From the NCBI GenBank assembly GCA_014529385.2, contig CM043942.1, positions 28,509,469 to 28,573,468 of the forward strand: a DNA stretch of 64,000 nt. Direction: 5' to 3'. The stretch comes from Adiantum capillus-veneris. Lineage: Eukaryota; Streptophyta; Polypodiopsida; Polypodiales; Pteridaceae. Every line of letters begins with the position of its first letter. The first letter of the stretch is position 1. Under the pieces are notes generated by a model, which was not told the origin of the DNA, did no database searches, and saw only the letters and a list, made by a program, of their open reading frames with translations. The translations under genes and the position numbers were made by a program. Below are positions 1 through 10,187 of this stretch, one piece after another.

Positions 1-519
1 TGCAAGTCCAGAATGGCAAACAATTGATTTGTGAAAATGTTCACAAATGACTCGCTACTCTTCCTCCAAGTGGATGGAAACAATTGTCTAGGTGTTTGCC
101 ATAGCGTCAAGGTTGCAATGCAACATAGAAACATCAAGACTTATTTCTTTGACAGAAGGTGACAAATTTGATTCTGCGGGTTGGGCTGGAGAAGTTGTGA
201 AGAGAGGCATCATCTTTCGCCACCTAGGGGTGCCATTAGGGAAAGGAAACTCACAAGACTGCCTTTAACTGGGTTCATAAAAAAATAAAAAATAAAATGA
301 AGCATTGGGAATACATCCTAGCTCCCTTCCACTGTAGAGCGAGCTACAATAAGCAATACCTTCTTCATCCCATATATAACCTACGCGTCCCCATTCCTAC
401 AATTATCCCAAAAAATTGGAGTTCCTTTTTGAAACCAATTAAGGAGTTCTTATGGTGAAATAAACTGACTGTTGGTAGACCATGGCAATGGGGTAGGTAA
501 GCGATTATCACCAAACCAA

Positions 520-1013
520 AAACTCAAGGTGGGTTGGACATCCTTGAGCCTGTTACCCACGACCTAGCCTTATGTGCCAAATTTCTCTACACCCTTGCCA
601 TTTTTTATGAGAGTTGGACTGTCATGGCAAGGGAAACGGTAATGGAAGCTTGCATGAAATCTAAAGGTGGTATATGGGCCAATCTCTGCTTACATAATAG
701 AATTTTTTCCCTCTCCGGACTAAAGGCTCAAATAGGTGGTTTTACTAAAGCAACATTAGCACTCAAGTGGAAAGAAGAGATTAGATACAAGAAAGGGATG
801 GCTAGACACCGGTCTCTGTGGGGCCCCGTAGTGGAGGATTTGAGCCTTGATAACCATTGGTTGGAAATTGCCAAGAATTTGAACAACAAGGGCCTTAACA
901 CCTTGGATGCTCTGTGGAATGATCAAAAAGGGGATTGGCAAACCTTCGTGCAGATGAAGACTTGTTACAACCTCTCGCTCCAAGAGGAATTCCTCGTCAA
1001 AAGACTACTATAA
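520..1013 (+). pseudogene. LINE ORF2 fragment downstream of the RT domain
   Basis: Open stretch of about 160 codons. It reads GGLDILEPVTHDLALCAKFL-like sequence at the start, the conserved L1 block after the RT thumb in which a worked-out 'GGL' is followed by a stretch ending in AKF. The rest (W/K/R-rich, 'ALWNDQKGDWQTF' near its middle) matches the weakly conserved connector to the C-terminal zinc finger. The first ATG at 534 is internal, because the frame is recognisable upstream of it, so this is not an independent gene. A clear relative lies at 35600-35890 in LINE-E. Confidence 0.7.
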
Positions 1014-2036
1014 AAGGTATCAAACCTAACCTCCCTCCCTGCTCAGACACCGCTTGATTGGAAATCTTGAAAGTGGCCTAGAGAAAGACTATTCAGCTTG
1101 CCCAAGACTAAATCTATCTATGAAAATCTATGCTTTGCGGAGGAGTGGATAGATCACCTCAACAAGATGTAGTCTAAAGAGTGTCAAATGGAGTCAAGTA
1201 CTTGGGAACATATGGAGGGCCAATTGTGAAGAGAGGGACAAAGTCTTCCTCTAGAGAGTTTTGTTTGGTTTCATCCCAACTAGAGATAAAGCCAAAGTTA
1301 GGGGTCTTGCTGAAGGCACTTGTGTTAGGTGCAATCACCCGATTGAATCCCTCTCGCAAATGTTCAAAAATTAGCGACTTCGCAGGTGTAGTCTTCAGGA
1401 GTCTATACACTCATTTGAGAACTCCCTTAGTTAGGCGCGACCTTGCTTTGGGCTCTAGGTTCATCAATGATTTGGATCTTATGGTTGACATATGCATTGT
1501 CAGAGCCACTGTATTGAGATCCATTTGACAGTCCAAAAATGCACTAATGTTGTTTCAAGGGAAGTGTGATCCCCTAAACTCAAATTTATTCTAGAAACGT
1601 GCTGGTGCAAAATGCATTGTAATAAGAACTTCAAGTTAAATAAGTAAGGCTAGTCACTATGGTTACCCTTCCTTATGTATTTTTTCCAGAAAAATCATGT
1701 GCAAAGGATATGCTAGGGCTCTTTGTAACCTTCTAAGTGTTAAGAAATTCAAGCTCAATTAAGCACTTTTTTAAAAAAAAAGAGCTGCATTATCACTCTT
1801 CAATAAAAAGATCCACCAAAGATCTAAATCAAGTTTTGATGCCTAGCTGCGAGTCTGAATTTGAGTGGAAAGCCTAGCAATGGCGTGTATATAGAAATTC
1901 TTTAAACTGCAAATGAAGGATATATACTTTAATCTAATGCTTAGAAAAGATGGGTTCTCCCCTCTAAATAAGTTGTGGCGTAAGCAATAGCGAGAATCGA
2001 GGTGGGGAAAGATAGTAACATTTGGGACCACCAGGG

Positions 2037-2450
2037 ATCCCAAGCAATGAAGAATTTCCTATGGAAGGTACTTCGGGGCTATTCCGACCAAAAATAAGGT
2101 TCTAGCCAAAGGGATTGATTCTGATACATGCTAAGGATGCAAAGCGGCAAGTGAAGATCTCCTTCACCTGGTCAAAGAATGTCCAACTATAAGTAGATTG
2201 GCAGGCAATGTCTACAAACAGATTCCGAAGACATGGAGGATTATTTTCTCCAAGAACAACTTAATCATGTGAGGGAAATATATAAAGAACCAAGCTATTC
2301 TTATTTTGCACACATGGTGTCCCTTTTTCTACTTTAAACAAGTATGGAGATCTAGGAACGAATGCATTTTTTAAAATGATCTCTCAACTACTGACTTCAA
2401 TGAGATAATTTAAGAATGTAAGAAAGTGATCGTATCTAGGTGGTTTGCAC
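2037..2450 (+). pseudogene. LINE C-terminal zinc-finger (zf-RVT-like) remnant
   Basis: Frame-shifted but legible: an 'FLWKVLRG' start, 'IPTKNKVLAKGIDSDTC' and, after a stop at one codon, 'GCKAASEDLLHLVKECPTI'. This is the W..(L/V)..G...T...L......C..C....E...HL...C pattern of the zinc-binding domain at the end of plant LINE ORF2. A following 'RSRNECIF' piece matches the extreme C-terminus. The Copia insertion begins at 2453. Confidence 0.6.
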
Positions 2451-2452
2451 CT

Positions 2453-2679
2453 TGTTACAATATACATGTGGTAGTGATGTGTGTGAACACAATTAGGACC
2501 ACCGGGGCCTTTTTCCCCTCACTAGGAGGTTTTTTTCCTCATGCAATGTATATATGCACATCACTCTAGGGCTAACTCATTTTCCATTGAGCACTAAGCA
2601 ATATACTCTCTATTGTGTGCCTTGATCTTCTTTATCTTCTCCAAGGTGTGTTTGTCTACTTGCAACCGTATTTCCAATA
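2453..2679 (+). repeat. 5' LTR of the outer Copia element
   Basis: 227 bp. It begins TGTTACAATATACATG and ends CCAATA, and aligns along its length with 10188-10405 (which ends CCAACA, the expected TG...CA form). Shared blocks include GTGGTAGTGATGTGTGTGAA and GCTAAC-TCAT. The final CA has become TA here, a C-to-T change. Confidence 0.85.
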
Positions 2680-2863
2680 ATTGGTATTGGAGCAGGTTGC
2701 ATCCTTCCGAGCATAGTCGTAAGCGGCATCAACACGCTTCTGCTCACTTTCTCCAATTTGGGTGTTGTTTGATGAGTATTAGCATGTTAACAAATACTTC
2801 GGGCAAGCTCATACATCTTGGTGTGCTCAAAATTTTGATTAGGATTCATTTCAGCCTCTGTTT
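2680..2863 (+). other. Left internal remnant of the outer Copia element
   Basis: About 180 bp between the PBS and the inner element's LTR. No gag reading frame can be followed. It is continuous with 7342 onward once the inner element is removed. Confidence 0.5.
2682..2693 (+). other. Primer binding site (initiator tRNA-Met type), Copia
   Basis: TGGTATTGGAGC, two bases after the LTR end, differs by two bases from the TGGTATCAGAGC site complementary to the 3' end of plant initiator tRNA-Met. Position and near-match support first-strand priming by that tRNA in the ancestral element. Confidence 0.7.
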
Positions 2864-3070
2864 TGTTGGGGTAAAGACCTTTGTGCCTTGCCCAACCGCC
2901 CAAGCTATGGGCGTCTTCCCACTTACCACACCTTATTCTTGTACATATACCAAGAATAAGGAGCTCCTCATTTGAGAGGTTGACTCCACCAACACACCTT
3001 GCACTCCTTCTCCTTCTTCCCCTTCCCGCACCCATCACACCGTACGCATTTTGCACCACGACACTCTTCA
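2864..3070 (+). repeat. 5' LTR of the inner LARD-like element
   Basis: 207 bp, begins TGTTGGGG and ends CTCTTCA. It contains CTTATTCTTGTACATAT and GAGAGGTTGACTCCACC blocks shared with 7126-7338. The PBS begins three bases later. Confidence 0.85.
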
Positions 3071-3072
3071 AC

Positions 3073-3085
3073 TGGTATCAAAGCC
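3073..3085 (+). other. Primer binding site (initiator tRNA-Met type), inner element
   Basis: TGGTATCAAAGCC: one mismatch to the TGGTATCAGAGC plant initiator tRNA-Met site, two bases after the LTR's terminal CA. Confidence 0.8.
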
Positions 3086-3738
3086 ACGATGGCGATCAGC
3101 ACATGTGCGATGGCTTCCCAAAGATCGGCACAGAAGAGATCAGATTGCCAGCTATGGTGGAGCTCAAACCCAAGCTTGAAGGCGGTAGATCTGATGCGGT
3201 GGAGTTTGATCGGTAGAGATACGAGTGGACTCCCAATCCGCGTGCGTAGCCCTATCAAAGAGAGGGAATCTTTGAGATATTGGAGATCTGCAGAAAATAT
3301 GGATTTGCAGGGATATTTTTGTGAAAAGAAGGAATGAGAAAGTGAATGGGGTAGCTTGACTATGCGAAGGTCCTTTAGCTAACGGGCAGCTGCAAGGAAT
3401 TGACATCTGCAGCAAGTAGAAACAAGCTCCATCCAAAGAGCTTACCAAGCTTGATATTCAAACTATAGGGGTGCATCTCAAACAAAGGCACCGAGCAAGT
3501 GAAAACAAGAAAGTAAATCAAGGGCCAAGGGCCAAGTCTATAGGGAGCACAATTGACCAAGTCTGAAAGGCTCAAAAAGGACAATCAAAGAGCTTGAGTG
3601 ATCCAAGCACAATCAATTGCAACAATAGACAATTGGGAGTCGGAGAGCTTGAAAGAGTTGAAGTGTGTGGGGAATCGAACAATACTAGACAGCTTACTGC
3701 AATCATGCAGAGCAATGAAGCTTGATATTGGGTGTGTT

Positions 3739-3739
<1 letters not shown>

Positions 3740-3771
<32 letters not shown>
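3740..3771 (+). repeat. (CA)n microsatellite
   Basis: About 16 CA units inside the non-coding interior of the inner element. A weaker CA-rich stretch follows at 3856-3875, and a GA run lies at 4041-4058. Short reading frames of His/Thr or Val/Cys here are artefacts of the repeat. Confidence 0.95.
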
Positions 3772-3775
<4 letters not shown>

Positions 3776-5059
3776 ATTGGGGGACTTGTGTGTGGTAGTT
3801 GTCATCACTGTAGTCCTTGCAATAGAGCACGAACTGTGGAATTATGTGGTGTTGTACACACACAGACACACACATAGAGGCAAAAGCATTGGAGCAAGGA
3901 GGTCACCAGAGAGGAACAGAGAGGAGACAAAGTTCAAATTTTCTCTTAGGAGTGTGTACAAACACTAGCTATCAAGAATGAGAGCGAAGAACCGATTTTG
4001 GGGATCATATATCATCCGCAACTTGTAATCAGCTACACATAGAGAGAGAGAGAGAGACGGCGAGTAAGTTTGACCATTCCTAGACATCGGATTAGATCTC
4101 CTCTGATGACAGCATGGCTACGGCTTTGGCGTCTTTTCACGGCACTGGCTTTGAACATTGGCAATTGGCATTGGCTCTGTGCGTCAATTTCAACACCATT
4201 TTAGGTAGCTATGGCATCAGCAATCGCTTTTATCTGGCCACGGAAGAGTGGCATTGAGCACTTTCCCAGCCCCACACAAGAGTGAGAGAGTGGCTTGGTT
4301 CTCCTCTAGAATATCCTTATCATCGGCTCCCCTCCCACCCCCATTCCAGAGCGGATAAGCTATGACGGACATCCCTCGGCACCCCCGGCTTTTCGACCTC
4401 GACACGGTAGGATAGAGACAAGCGAGAGCGGCATCACCTCCCCACCCGGAGCCTGGCTCCAACATAGTCTCCACAGTATTTTGGCTTCAATTGTACCTCC
4501 ATTTTCTAGATTTGGTAGCACACACCAGCACATAGGGGCTCCGATGACCCATTCTAGAACAGCTTTTTCCGTGAGTGCGGTTCTCGGACGATGATTTTGA
4601 CCACAGACACCCAGGTGATTGTGCTTTGTGCTTGATTTTCAACGATCAATGAGGTAGTGTGTCTATTTCTAGGCGGTTTTCTCACAGGTTGCACTTTCTT
4701 GCAGTGTAGACTATGTATGATTGTGTGGGGCATTCTAGAGAGTAGTTTTAGCACGATTTTGTGTGTTTTCTGCTATGTGTGCATTTGTAGATATAGCTTG
4801 AGCTAGGTATAGCTCACAAGTACCAGGTTCACAGGTTTACAACATTTTTGGACATGTACATGTCCATATGGCCACTCTCTCAAGAGATAGCCAGTTTGTC
4901 AAGATTTTGGAAGTGCATGTATACCATTTGTGGATTTGTTTACTTAGACATTAAGTGTCTACCTATGCTTTATATGGTATTGGTGAGAATTTTTGAGTTT
5001 TCACTCAGTTTTCAAGGGAAACTTTGTTGAATTTCTGCCATGTTTATGCGTATCTGCAG

Positions 5060-5350
5060 TCATACTATCTGATGGTTTAGTGGTCAAGTTTGACTCCACT
5101 TGGATAGGTTTTGTCAGCCTTGTATCCACTATCATAGAAGTGAGAGTTTCATATGCTAGTGTGGCTATAGACTTTCTCCATCATAGGTTTCATAGGTATT
5201 TTGCAGTTTTACTCTCTGATGGTTTAGTGATCGAGTTTGACTCCCACTTTGACAGGTTTGTCAGCTTGGACACCGTTTAGTGTTCGTGTACCCACTCTCG
5301 TAGAAGTGAGGATAGCATATGCTCGTGTGGCTATAGACTTTCACCGGCAA
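5060..5350 (+). repeat. Tandem duplication, ~147-bp unit, two copies
   Basis: The block with GATGGTTTAGTG, AGTTTGACTCC, GTTTGTCAGC, TAGAAGTGAG and GTGTGGCTATAGACTTTC occurs first from about 5060 and again from about 5207. The copies are diverged by substitutions and small indels, so this is an old internal duplication of the inner element. Confidence 0.75.
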
Positions 5351-6268
5351 TTTCTCTTGTGGGATTTTTTGCATGCAATTTCTCTTGTGGAATGCGTTTT
5401 GAGCTAGTTTTCTCACTACTTGCATATATGGTTATGCGCTTTATGCTCGGTTGAGTTGTTTGTCTTAGATTGTATGCCTCGAGTTTGCAGATTGTGGAGT
5501 TGTTTTATGCATATGCAAGCATAACATTTGATGCGTTTGATCATGATTTCCATGATTGTGTAGTGGTCGAGTTATCTCCCACTTTGTTGCCAATTTGGCA
5601 TGATTTATGGTAGAGATTGTACTTGAGTTTTTTTCTCAATTTACAAGGTAGACTCTACCAGATTTCTCCCAGGTTTTCTAGCAATAGTTTTGTTTCTTGA
5701 CATTCACTTATGGTTGAAAACATGTATGGCAGTTTTGAGTCTACAGTGATGACTCGTGAGAGACGAAGGACTTGTAGTTTCCGATATGTGCACTGTTGGC
5801 ATTGGTCACATAGGGCACATAGGCACTGCTGTTTCAGATGTATGAGGCAGCAAACAAAGCTCTATGTGTAGTGCATATGAGGTTTTGACACATGCTAGAG
5901 TGGTGACTTCATATGTCAATGATGGTGATGTCACGTTTGCTTTTAGCATTCCTCTTGCTTACATGTCTCTCAGAGGTGACACTTCTCCACATGGTGGGTT
6001 GTTATATGAGGATGTAGTCATCTACATCACACTACATCGTGACTGGTTTAGTACCTTCTCTTGTGGGAGATTTGGTTGTGTGCACTTGGACAATGATTTG
6101 GCATTTGGCATTGCAAGTGCAGGATATGTTTGCTTGTCATTGCCCATTGGTGCATCATATATGCTACGACATGTAGGCTACGTTCCTCAGCTGAGATAGA
6201 GCTTGATCTCAATGAGATAGTTAGCAAATTGTGGGAATTAGACACTGCTTAGAGAGCAGTCTTTCTAG

Positions 6269-6961
6269 ATGCATTGCGGTTCATTGGTGATTGCCAAAGG
6301 AGCTCGTAGTGGCTTGGTATATCCTATGCATGTTTTTGAGGTTTTAGATGGCATGATCTCAATTTTGTTGTTGAAATTCTTTGAGCGAGAGATGAGATGT
6401 GTATCCTTTGCGGTTGAGCTCCACCATGCTCATGAGACAGAGCATTTAGCTATACAGGATGTGCCAGTAGACTCTGTAGAGACAAAGATAGAGCAGTTTT
6501 TCTCTAGTGAGACACATCAGGTGTTGTCAGAGTCTGTGCAGGCAGAGGTAGAGCGGATCCGCTCCCTAGAGACACAAGCAAAGATGACAGACATGGATTT
6601 CTTTGATATGCTCATACTAGAGGCTGATGAGTTGATTCCAGGACACATGGTTCCACCTATGGGTGAGAGGGACATAGCCATCCTAGTGTTGGCATTGACA
6701 CATCCGTACGTGATGGGTAGTCTTGGTGATGTAGTGATTGTAGATAGCACAAGGAAGGCGAGTATAGCCAGGTTTGTGCAAATTTTGTCCGTGTTCGAGC
6801 ATCTCATGTATGACCTACTAGTGTCGAGGCTCAACCTAGCAGCTACAATGGGAGCATTTGGTGTAGGAATCTTCATTCCTACGATGACTAACATTAGCAT
6901 GATGTATAGTGGATTTTTGCAAACCATACAGTTTTCTGTGAGATTTACATGCAAGCTCTAG
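6269..6961 (+). CDS. Unrecognised 230-residue ORF inside the LARD-like element
   Basis: Longest frame in the inner element, ATG to TAG. I recognise no family. The middle (residues ~45-125) is acidic and Glu-rich with helical character (SETHQVLSESVQAEVERIRS). The C-terminal part (from ~135) has hydrophobic stretches such as IAILVLALTHPYVMG and NLAATMGAFGVGIFIPTMT that could be buried helices. No zinc knuckle, protease DTG/DSG or RT motif is visible. A nearby 111-codon frame ends at 6199, with a stop and short gap between, so a longer ancestral frame is possible. It could be a chance ORF, a relic of an element-specific protein or captured host sequence. Confidence 0.3.
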   Translation: MHCGSLVIAKGARSGLVYPMHVFEVLDGMISILLLKFFEREMRCVSFAVELHHAHETEHLAIQDVPVDSVETKIEQFFSSETHQVLSESVQAEVERIRSLETQAKMTDMDFFDMLILEADELIPGHMVPPMGERDIAILVLALTHPYVMGSLGDVVIVDSTRKASIARFVQILSVFEHLMYDLLVSRLNLAATMGAFGVGIFIPTMTNISMMYSGFLQTIQFSVRFTCKL

Positions 6962-7113
6962 CATGGGTATGCATGCTTGCCTATCCCTAGAACCGATATG
7001 GTTGCATGTAGATCGACTAAGTGAGCCAATGGGCATAGGTTGAGAAAGTCTCTCATATGTTTTCTCTTATATACTAGTAGCTAGTAGGACCCATTTATCA
7101 GCCTTTTGCCTTT

Positions 7114-7125
7114 AAGTGGGGATAT
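7114..7125 (+). other. Polypurine tract of the inner element
   Basis: AAGTGGGGATA directly before the 3' LTR start TGTTGGGG, the position expected for the plus-strand primer. Confidence 0.7.
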
Positions 7126-7338
7126 TGTTGGGGTAAAGGCCTCTGTGCCTTGCCTGATGGCCCAAGCTATAGGCACCTGCCCACTTACCATCACCTTATT
7201 CTTGTACATATGCCAAGAATAATGAGCTTCTCATTTGAGAGGTTGACTCCACCCACACACCTTGCACTCATTCTCCTTCTTCCCCTTCCCCTCCCCGCAT
7301 ACACCACACCACACGCATTTTGCACCACGACACTCTTC
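7126..7338 (+). repeat. 3' LTR of the inner LARD-like element
   Basis: 213 bp beginning TGTTGGGGTAAAGGC and ending near CTCTTCG, aligning with 2864-3070. It carries small insertions and about one substitution per ten to fifteen bases by eye. The exact end is uncertain by a few bases because the terminal CA is altered. Confidence 0.8.
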
Positions 7339-7479
7339 GCATTTCCACTGCATGCAACACGAAACATGCAATTTTGTCCTTTTGTGTAGAATTTTTGTCA
7401 GTGTAATGTTTTACACATTAGGTCCTTCGGTCCTCTTTGAGTTGTGCTATATAGCACATGTCGATCCTACTTTCAAGTG

Positions 7480-8872
7480 AGTTGGAAAGATTGTGTTCTA
7501 CGAATGGCAGTTCTTTCACACTTGTTGATGCACTTTATGTACCTAGAATCAAAAGAACCTTTTGTCTGTATCTACACTTGCAAGACTTGGTCTTGTTGTC
7601 GAATTTGTGGATGACAAATGTATAGTTTATGATCTCAGTTTTGGTGATGAAATAGTTGCATCTGGCATTTCGTGTTGTGGGATGTATAATCTCACTTTAT
7701 ATGACAAGTGTAGGTAGAATTTTCCAAATGCAGTTGTGGATTCAAAGGTTGTTTCAGATGCAAAAATTTGGCATGCACATTTTGGGCATCTGAGTTTTGT
7801 CAGTTTACTGCGTTTGCAAAAATCTGATATGGTTGCTTCTTTGCTGCCTCTTGAAGCACCTTTGAAGCATGTTTGAGACAGTTGTATTTTGGGTAAGATG
7901 CAGCATTTGAAGTTTTCAAAGGATGGTTCAATAAGGGCTACTTGCAACAAATTGCAACTTGTGCATAGTGATGTGTGTGGGCCTATGCAAACTCCAATAT
8001 CCTTAGGCAATTACCTATACTTTGCGACTTTCATTGATGATTACCCCAAGCATGCATGGGTGTCTCTTTTTTAAGCTAAGTCCGAAGTATTCATGTGCTT
8101 CAATCAATTTTTGGCTATGGCTAAAAATGTCTCTAAATGTATCATGGGTACCGTCCGTTCAGATGGAGGGGAGGAGTATATGTCTCATGAGTCTAATTCA
8201 TTTTTGGCTAGTCGTGGGATAAAAAAGCACAAATGTACAATGTCGTATACACCTCAAAAAAATGGTGTTGATGAAAGGAAAAACAAGTCGTTTACGGGAT
8301 GTATGGTCAAGCTTTTTCCACATTCATTTTGGCTTGAGGCTATCATGCGTGCTACTTATGTACTTAATAAGTGTCCTATGAAAGCTTTGCAGTCTATGAC
8401 TCCTTATGAAGCATGGCATGATAAAAAGCCATCTATTAATCACATGCACGTTTTTTGTTGTTTAGCTTATGCTTGGTGCCACAAACGCAATGCAAAAAAT
8501 TGGAAGATAAGGCTAAATGCAATTTTGTTGATTACAGTACTAAAAGCAAAGGTTACAAGTTATACCGTCCCCGCAAACAAAACGTATCTTGGTTTACAAG
8601 ATGTTATGTTTGTGAAAGATTCTAATCAGCCTTTTTTATCATGTACCAGAGCCAGTAATGTAAGCTCACATGACATTTATGACACTTTGTTGCCTCCTTT
8701 TAATGGTGGAAACTTGAATGTAAATTCCAATGAGGCAAATGTACAGCCTATGGGGGTATCAAAAAATGTGCTACGAATCAACCTATTACTGATGCGAATG
8801 TACATGATGTACTTGATGTGGAAAGGGATGAGAATGAACAAGCTATGCCAAAATGGTTGGTGCATACTTTGA
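7480..8872 (+). pseudogene. Copia pol: GAG-pre-integrase and integrase, broken
   Basis: Reading across stops: 'VDALYVPRIKR' near 7530-7560 (protease to GAG-pre-integrase junction); 'WHAHFGHLSF' near 7767-7797, the zinc-type H..H motif; 'CILGKMQHLKF' near 7883-7916; then the integrase core with HSDVCGPM (first Asp), TFIDDY (8027-8044), RSDGGEEY (8157-8180) and TPQKNGVDERKN (near 8251-8290, with the Glu kept). A frame break lies near 8075. The enzyme would cut and join the cDNA into host DNA, but stops before and within the domain make it inactive. Confidence 0.8.
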
Positions 8873-8924
8873 GTGACAGTAAATTGGATACACCTATCTA
8901 GTCGTACACATTTAGGTTCTCACC

Positions 8925-9091
8925 ATGCATCTTATGCACCCAGATTGTTATGATTTGGTTTTCTTTAGTTTATATGATGTGGAGGAAACTCTATCTTTTG
9001 ATGAAGCACAGAATTCAAGAAATTGGATGGTTGCCATGCAATCAGAATATGATGCACGTATAGAAAATGACGCATGGGCTTTATGTGATTT
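8925..9091 (+). pseudogene. Copia RT N-terminal fragment
   Basis: Reads ETLSFDEAQNSRNWMVAMQS and then ENDAWALCDFPLEN, matching the start of Copia RT (P.TF.EA...W..AM..E......N.TW.L..LP). It stops at the edge of the MITE at 9092. The central RT with its catalytic aspartates is absent. Confidence 0.8.
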
Positions 9092-9340
9092 TCCACTGGA
9101 AAATATATAAGATAGCACGTGCGAACAAAATAAGGAATATATAATTAAGTACATTTACATAAAAATGTACTTACATAAAGGGGTTTTTAATTGCGAAAGT
9201 GAAAATTTTCATACATAAGGGCTAGTTTTTTATAAAAATGGATACATAAGGGCTACATAAAATACTTGAAAATATACAATTAGGGGATTATTTAAATACC
9301 TCTTGTTCACACGTGCTATATACAATTTTTCCATAGTGGA
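9092..9340 (+). mobile_element. MITE with imperfect terminal inverted repeats
   Basis: 249 bp, very AT-rich, no ORF. The left end TCCACTGGAAAATATATAAG, then ATAGCACGTGCGAACAA, is the reverse complement, with a few mismatches, of the right end (TTGTTCACACGTGCTATATA near 9304, closing ATAGTGGA at 9340). This gives about 36-bp TIRs centred on AGCACGTG. It sits exactly where Copia RT coding is lost, between the 'LCDFPLEN' block and the 'CQTSYIETLL' block. No clear TSD, as expected if one side was deleted. The superfamily cannot be told from the TIRs. Confidence 0.7.
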
Positions 9341-10006
9341 CTCCCTGGGTGGTGGTATTGCCTTGTGTCAGACAAGCTACATAGAGACATTACTATGTAA
9401 GTTTGGACTTGAGGACTGTAAACATATTGCTACTCCCATATAAAACAGGTTTCAAATTGAGTCTTTATGATGCGGGTGATCCTGCCGATGTCACTCTTTA
9501 TCAAACTCTCGTTAGATGCCTCATTTATATATGCAATATGATAAGCATTGGTAGGCTATCAAGAAAAAAAAAATCTACTTGAGTGGCACTTTACATCTTG
9601 GCTTGCTTTATCCCAAGGGGCATTATTGCCACCATATTTACACGCTTTTTTGAACTCAGATTGGGCTAGTTTTTATGACACACAAGTGTCCACAAGTAAT
9701 TTTTGTTTCATGCTCGGTAGTTCATGCATATCATGGTTGAGTAAGAAGCAACCTACTGTGGCATCTTCCAATTGTGAGGTTGAGTACAAGGTAGTCTTCA
9801 CACCTATGGTTGAGTGTGTATGGCTCAGACGCCTTATGTCTTATTTGGGTGTTGGACAAGACACTACCAATATCATCTACACTGACAGTTTGAGCGCATT
9901 GGCAGCTGCAAGAAATCCCATTTTTCATGCTCACACAAAGCACATTGAGGTGAATTATCACTATGTCACAGAGAGACTCTCAGTAGGAGAGATCAGCTTG
10001 GCTTAA
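9341..10006 (+). pseudogene. Copia RT C-terminus and RNase H, broken
   Basis: 9350-9540 reads 'GGGIALCQTSYIETLLCKFGLEDCKHIATPI', the end of Copia RT. From 9548 a longer open frame carries RNase H: FLNSDWASFYDTQVSTSNFC (first Asp), SCISWLSKKQPTVASSNCEV and then EYK (Glu), IIYTDSLSALAAARNPIFH (Asp) and the H..TKHIEV block. The frame ends at 10006; 'LSALFTRHFL' and 'LKLFAKLWAC' just after, in another frame, are the normal Copia tail. RNase H would remove RNA from the cDNA hybrid, but the RT is deleted. Confidence 0.85.
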
Positions 10007-10176
10007 ATGCCAACATAGGAAAACCTTTCAGCTCTATTCACAAGGCATTTCCTTGTGAGAAGTTTGAAGCTTTTTGCAAAGCTTTGGGCTTGCTTCCCTT
10101 TGTGGATTGATCATGCAATCAAGGCATGCGACTTTCCTATACACTATGTACCAGCTCTTGTTCACTGCATCACTCC

Positions 10177-10186
10177 AAAGGGGGAT
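10177..10186 (+). other. Polypurine tract of the outer Copia element
   Basis: AAAGGGGGAT, two bases before the 3' LTR start TGTTACC at 10188. Confidence 0.75.
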
Positions 10187-10187
10187 C

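Larger units (their letters stand above)
1..2452 (+). mobile_element. LINE (L1-like) 3' part, decayed (LINE-A)
   Basis: Plus-strand remnant of a non-LTR retrotransposon whose 5' part lies before the window. Seen: near 205-245 the RT thumb motif HLGVPLGKGN; near 520 the motif GGLDILEP that follows the RT domain in plant L1 elements; near 2055-2220 a zinc-binding tail with Cys and His spacing; near 2340-2440 a 'W..RNE..F' end region. Stops and frameshifts occur throughout, so it is dead. The same family recurs at 10406-14990, 29466-30515 and 34800-46675. It is cut at 2452 by the Copia LTR. Its 3' poly-A end is not present. Confidence 0.75.
3086..6268 (+). other. Interior of the inner LARD-like element, no recognisable gene
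   Basis: Roughly 3.2 kb with only short scattered frames (for example 5864-6199, 111 codons, no recognisable domain). The stretch is T/G-rich on the plus strand from about 4780. The only structure seen is the CA/GA microsatellites and a local tandem duplication at 5060-5350. Confidence 0.6.
2864..7341 (+). mobile_element. Non-autonomous LTR element (LARD-like) nested in Copia
   Basis: Direct LTRs starting TGTTGGGGTAAAG lie at 2864-3070 and 7126-7338. PBS TGGTATCAAAGCC follows the first and a purine tract AAGTGGGGATA precedes the second. The roughly 4-kb interior shows no Gag, protease, integrase or RT, which fits a large retrotransposon derivative (LARD) mobilised in trans. Candidate TSDs TGTTT (2859-2863) and CATTT (7339-7343) differ at two positions, both explained by decay of one ancestral CGTTT. 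The LTRs differ at many sites, so the insertion is old. Confidence 0.8.

Noticed and set aside
2881-3337. Frames of about 110 codons crossing the 5' LTR and PBS of the inner element
   Set aside because: They run across LTR, PBS and leader, which are non-coding by structure.
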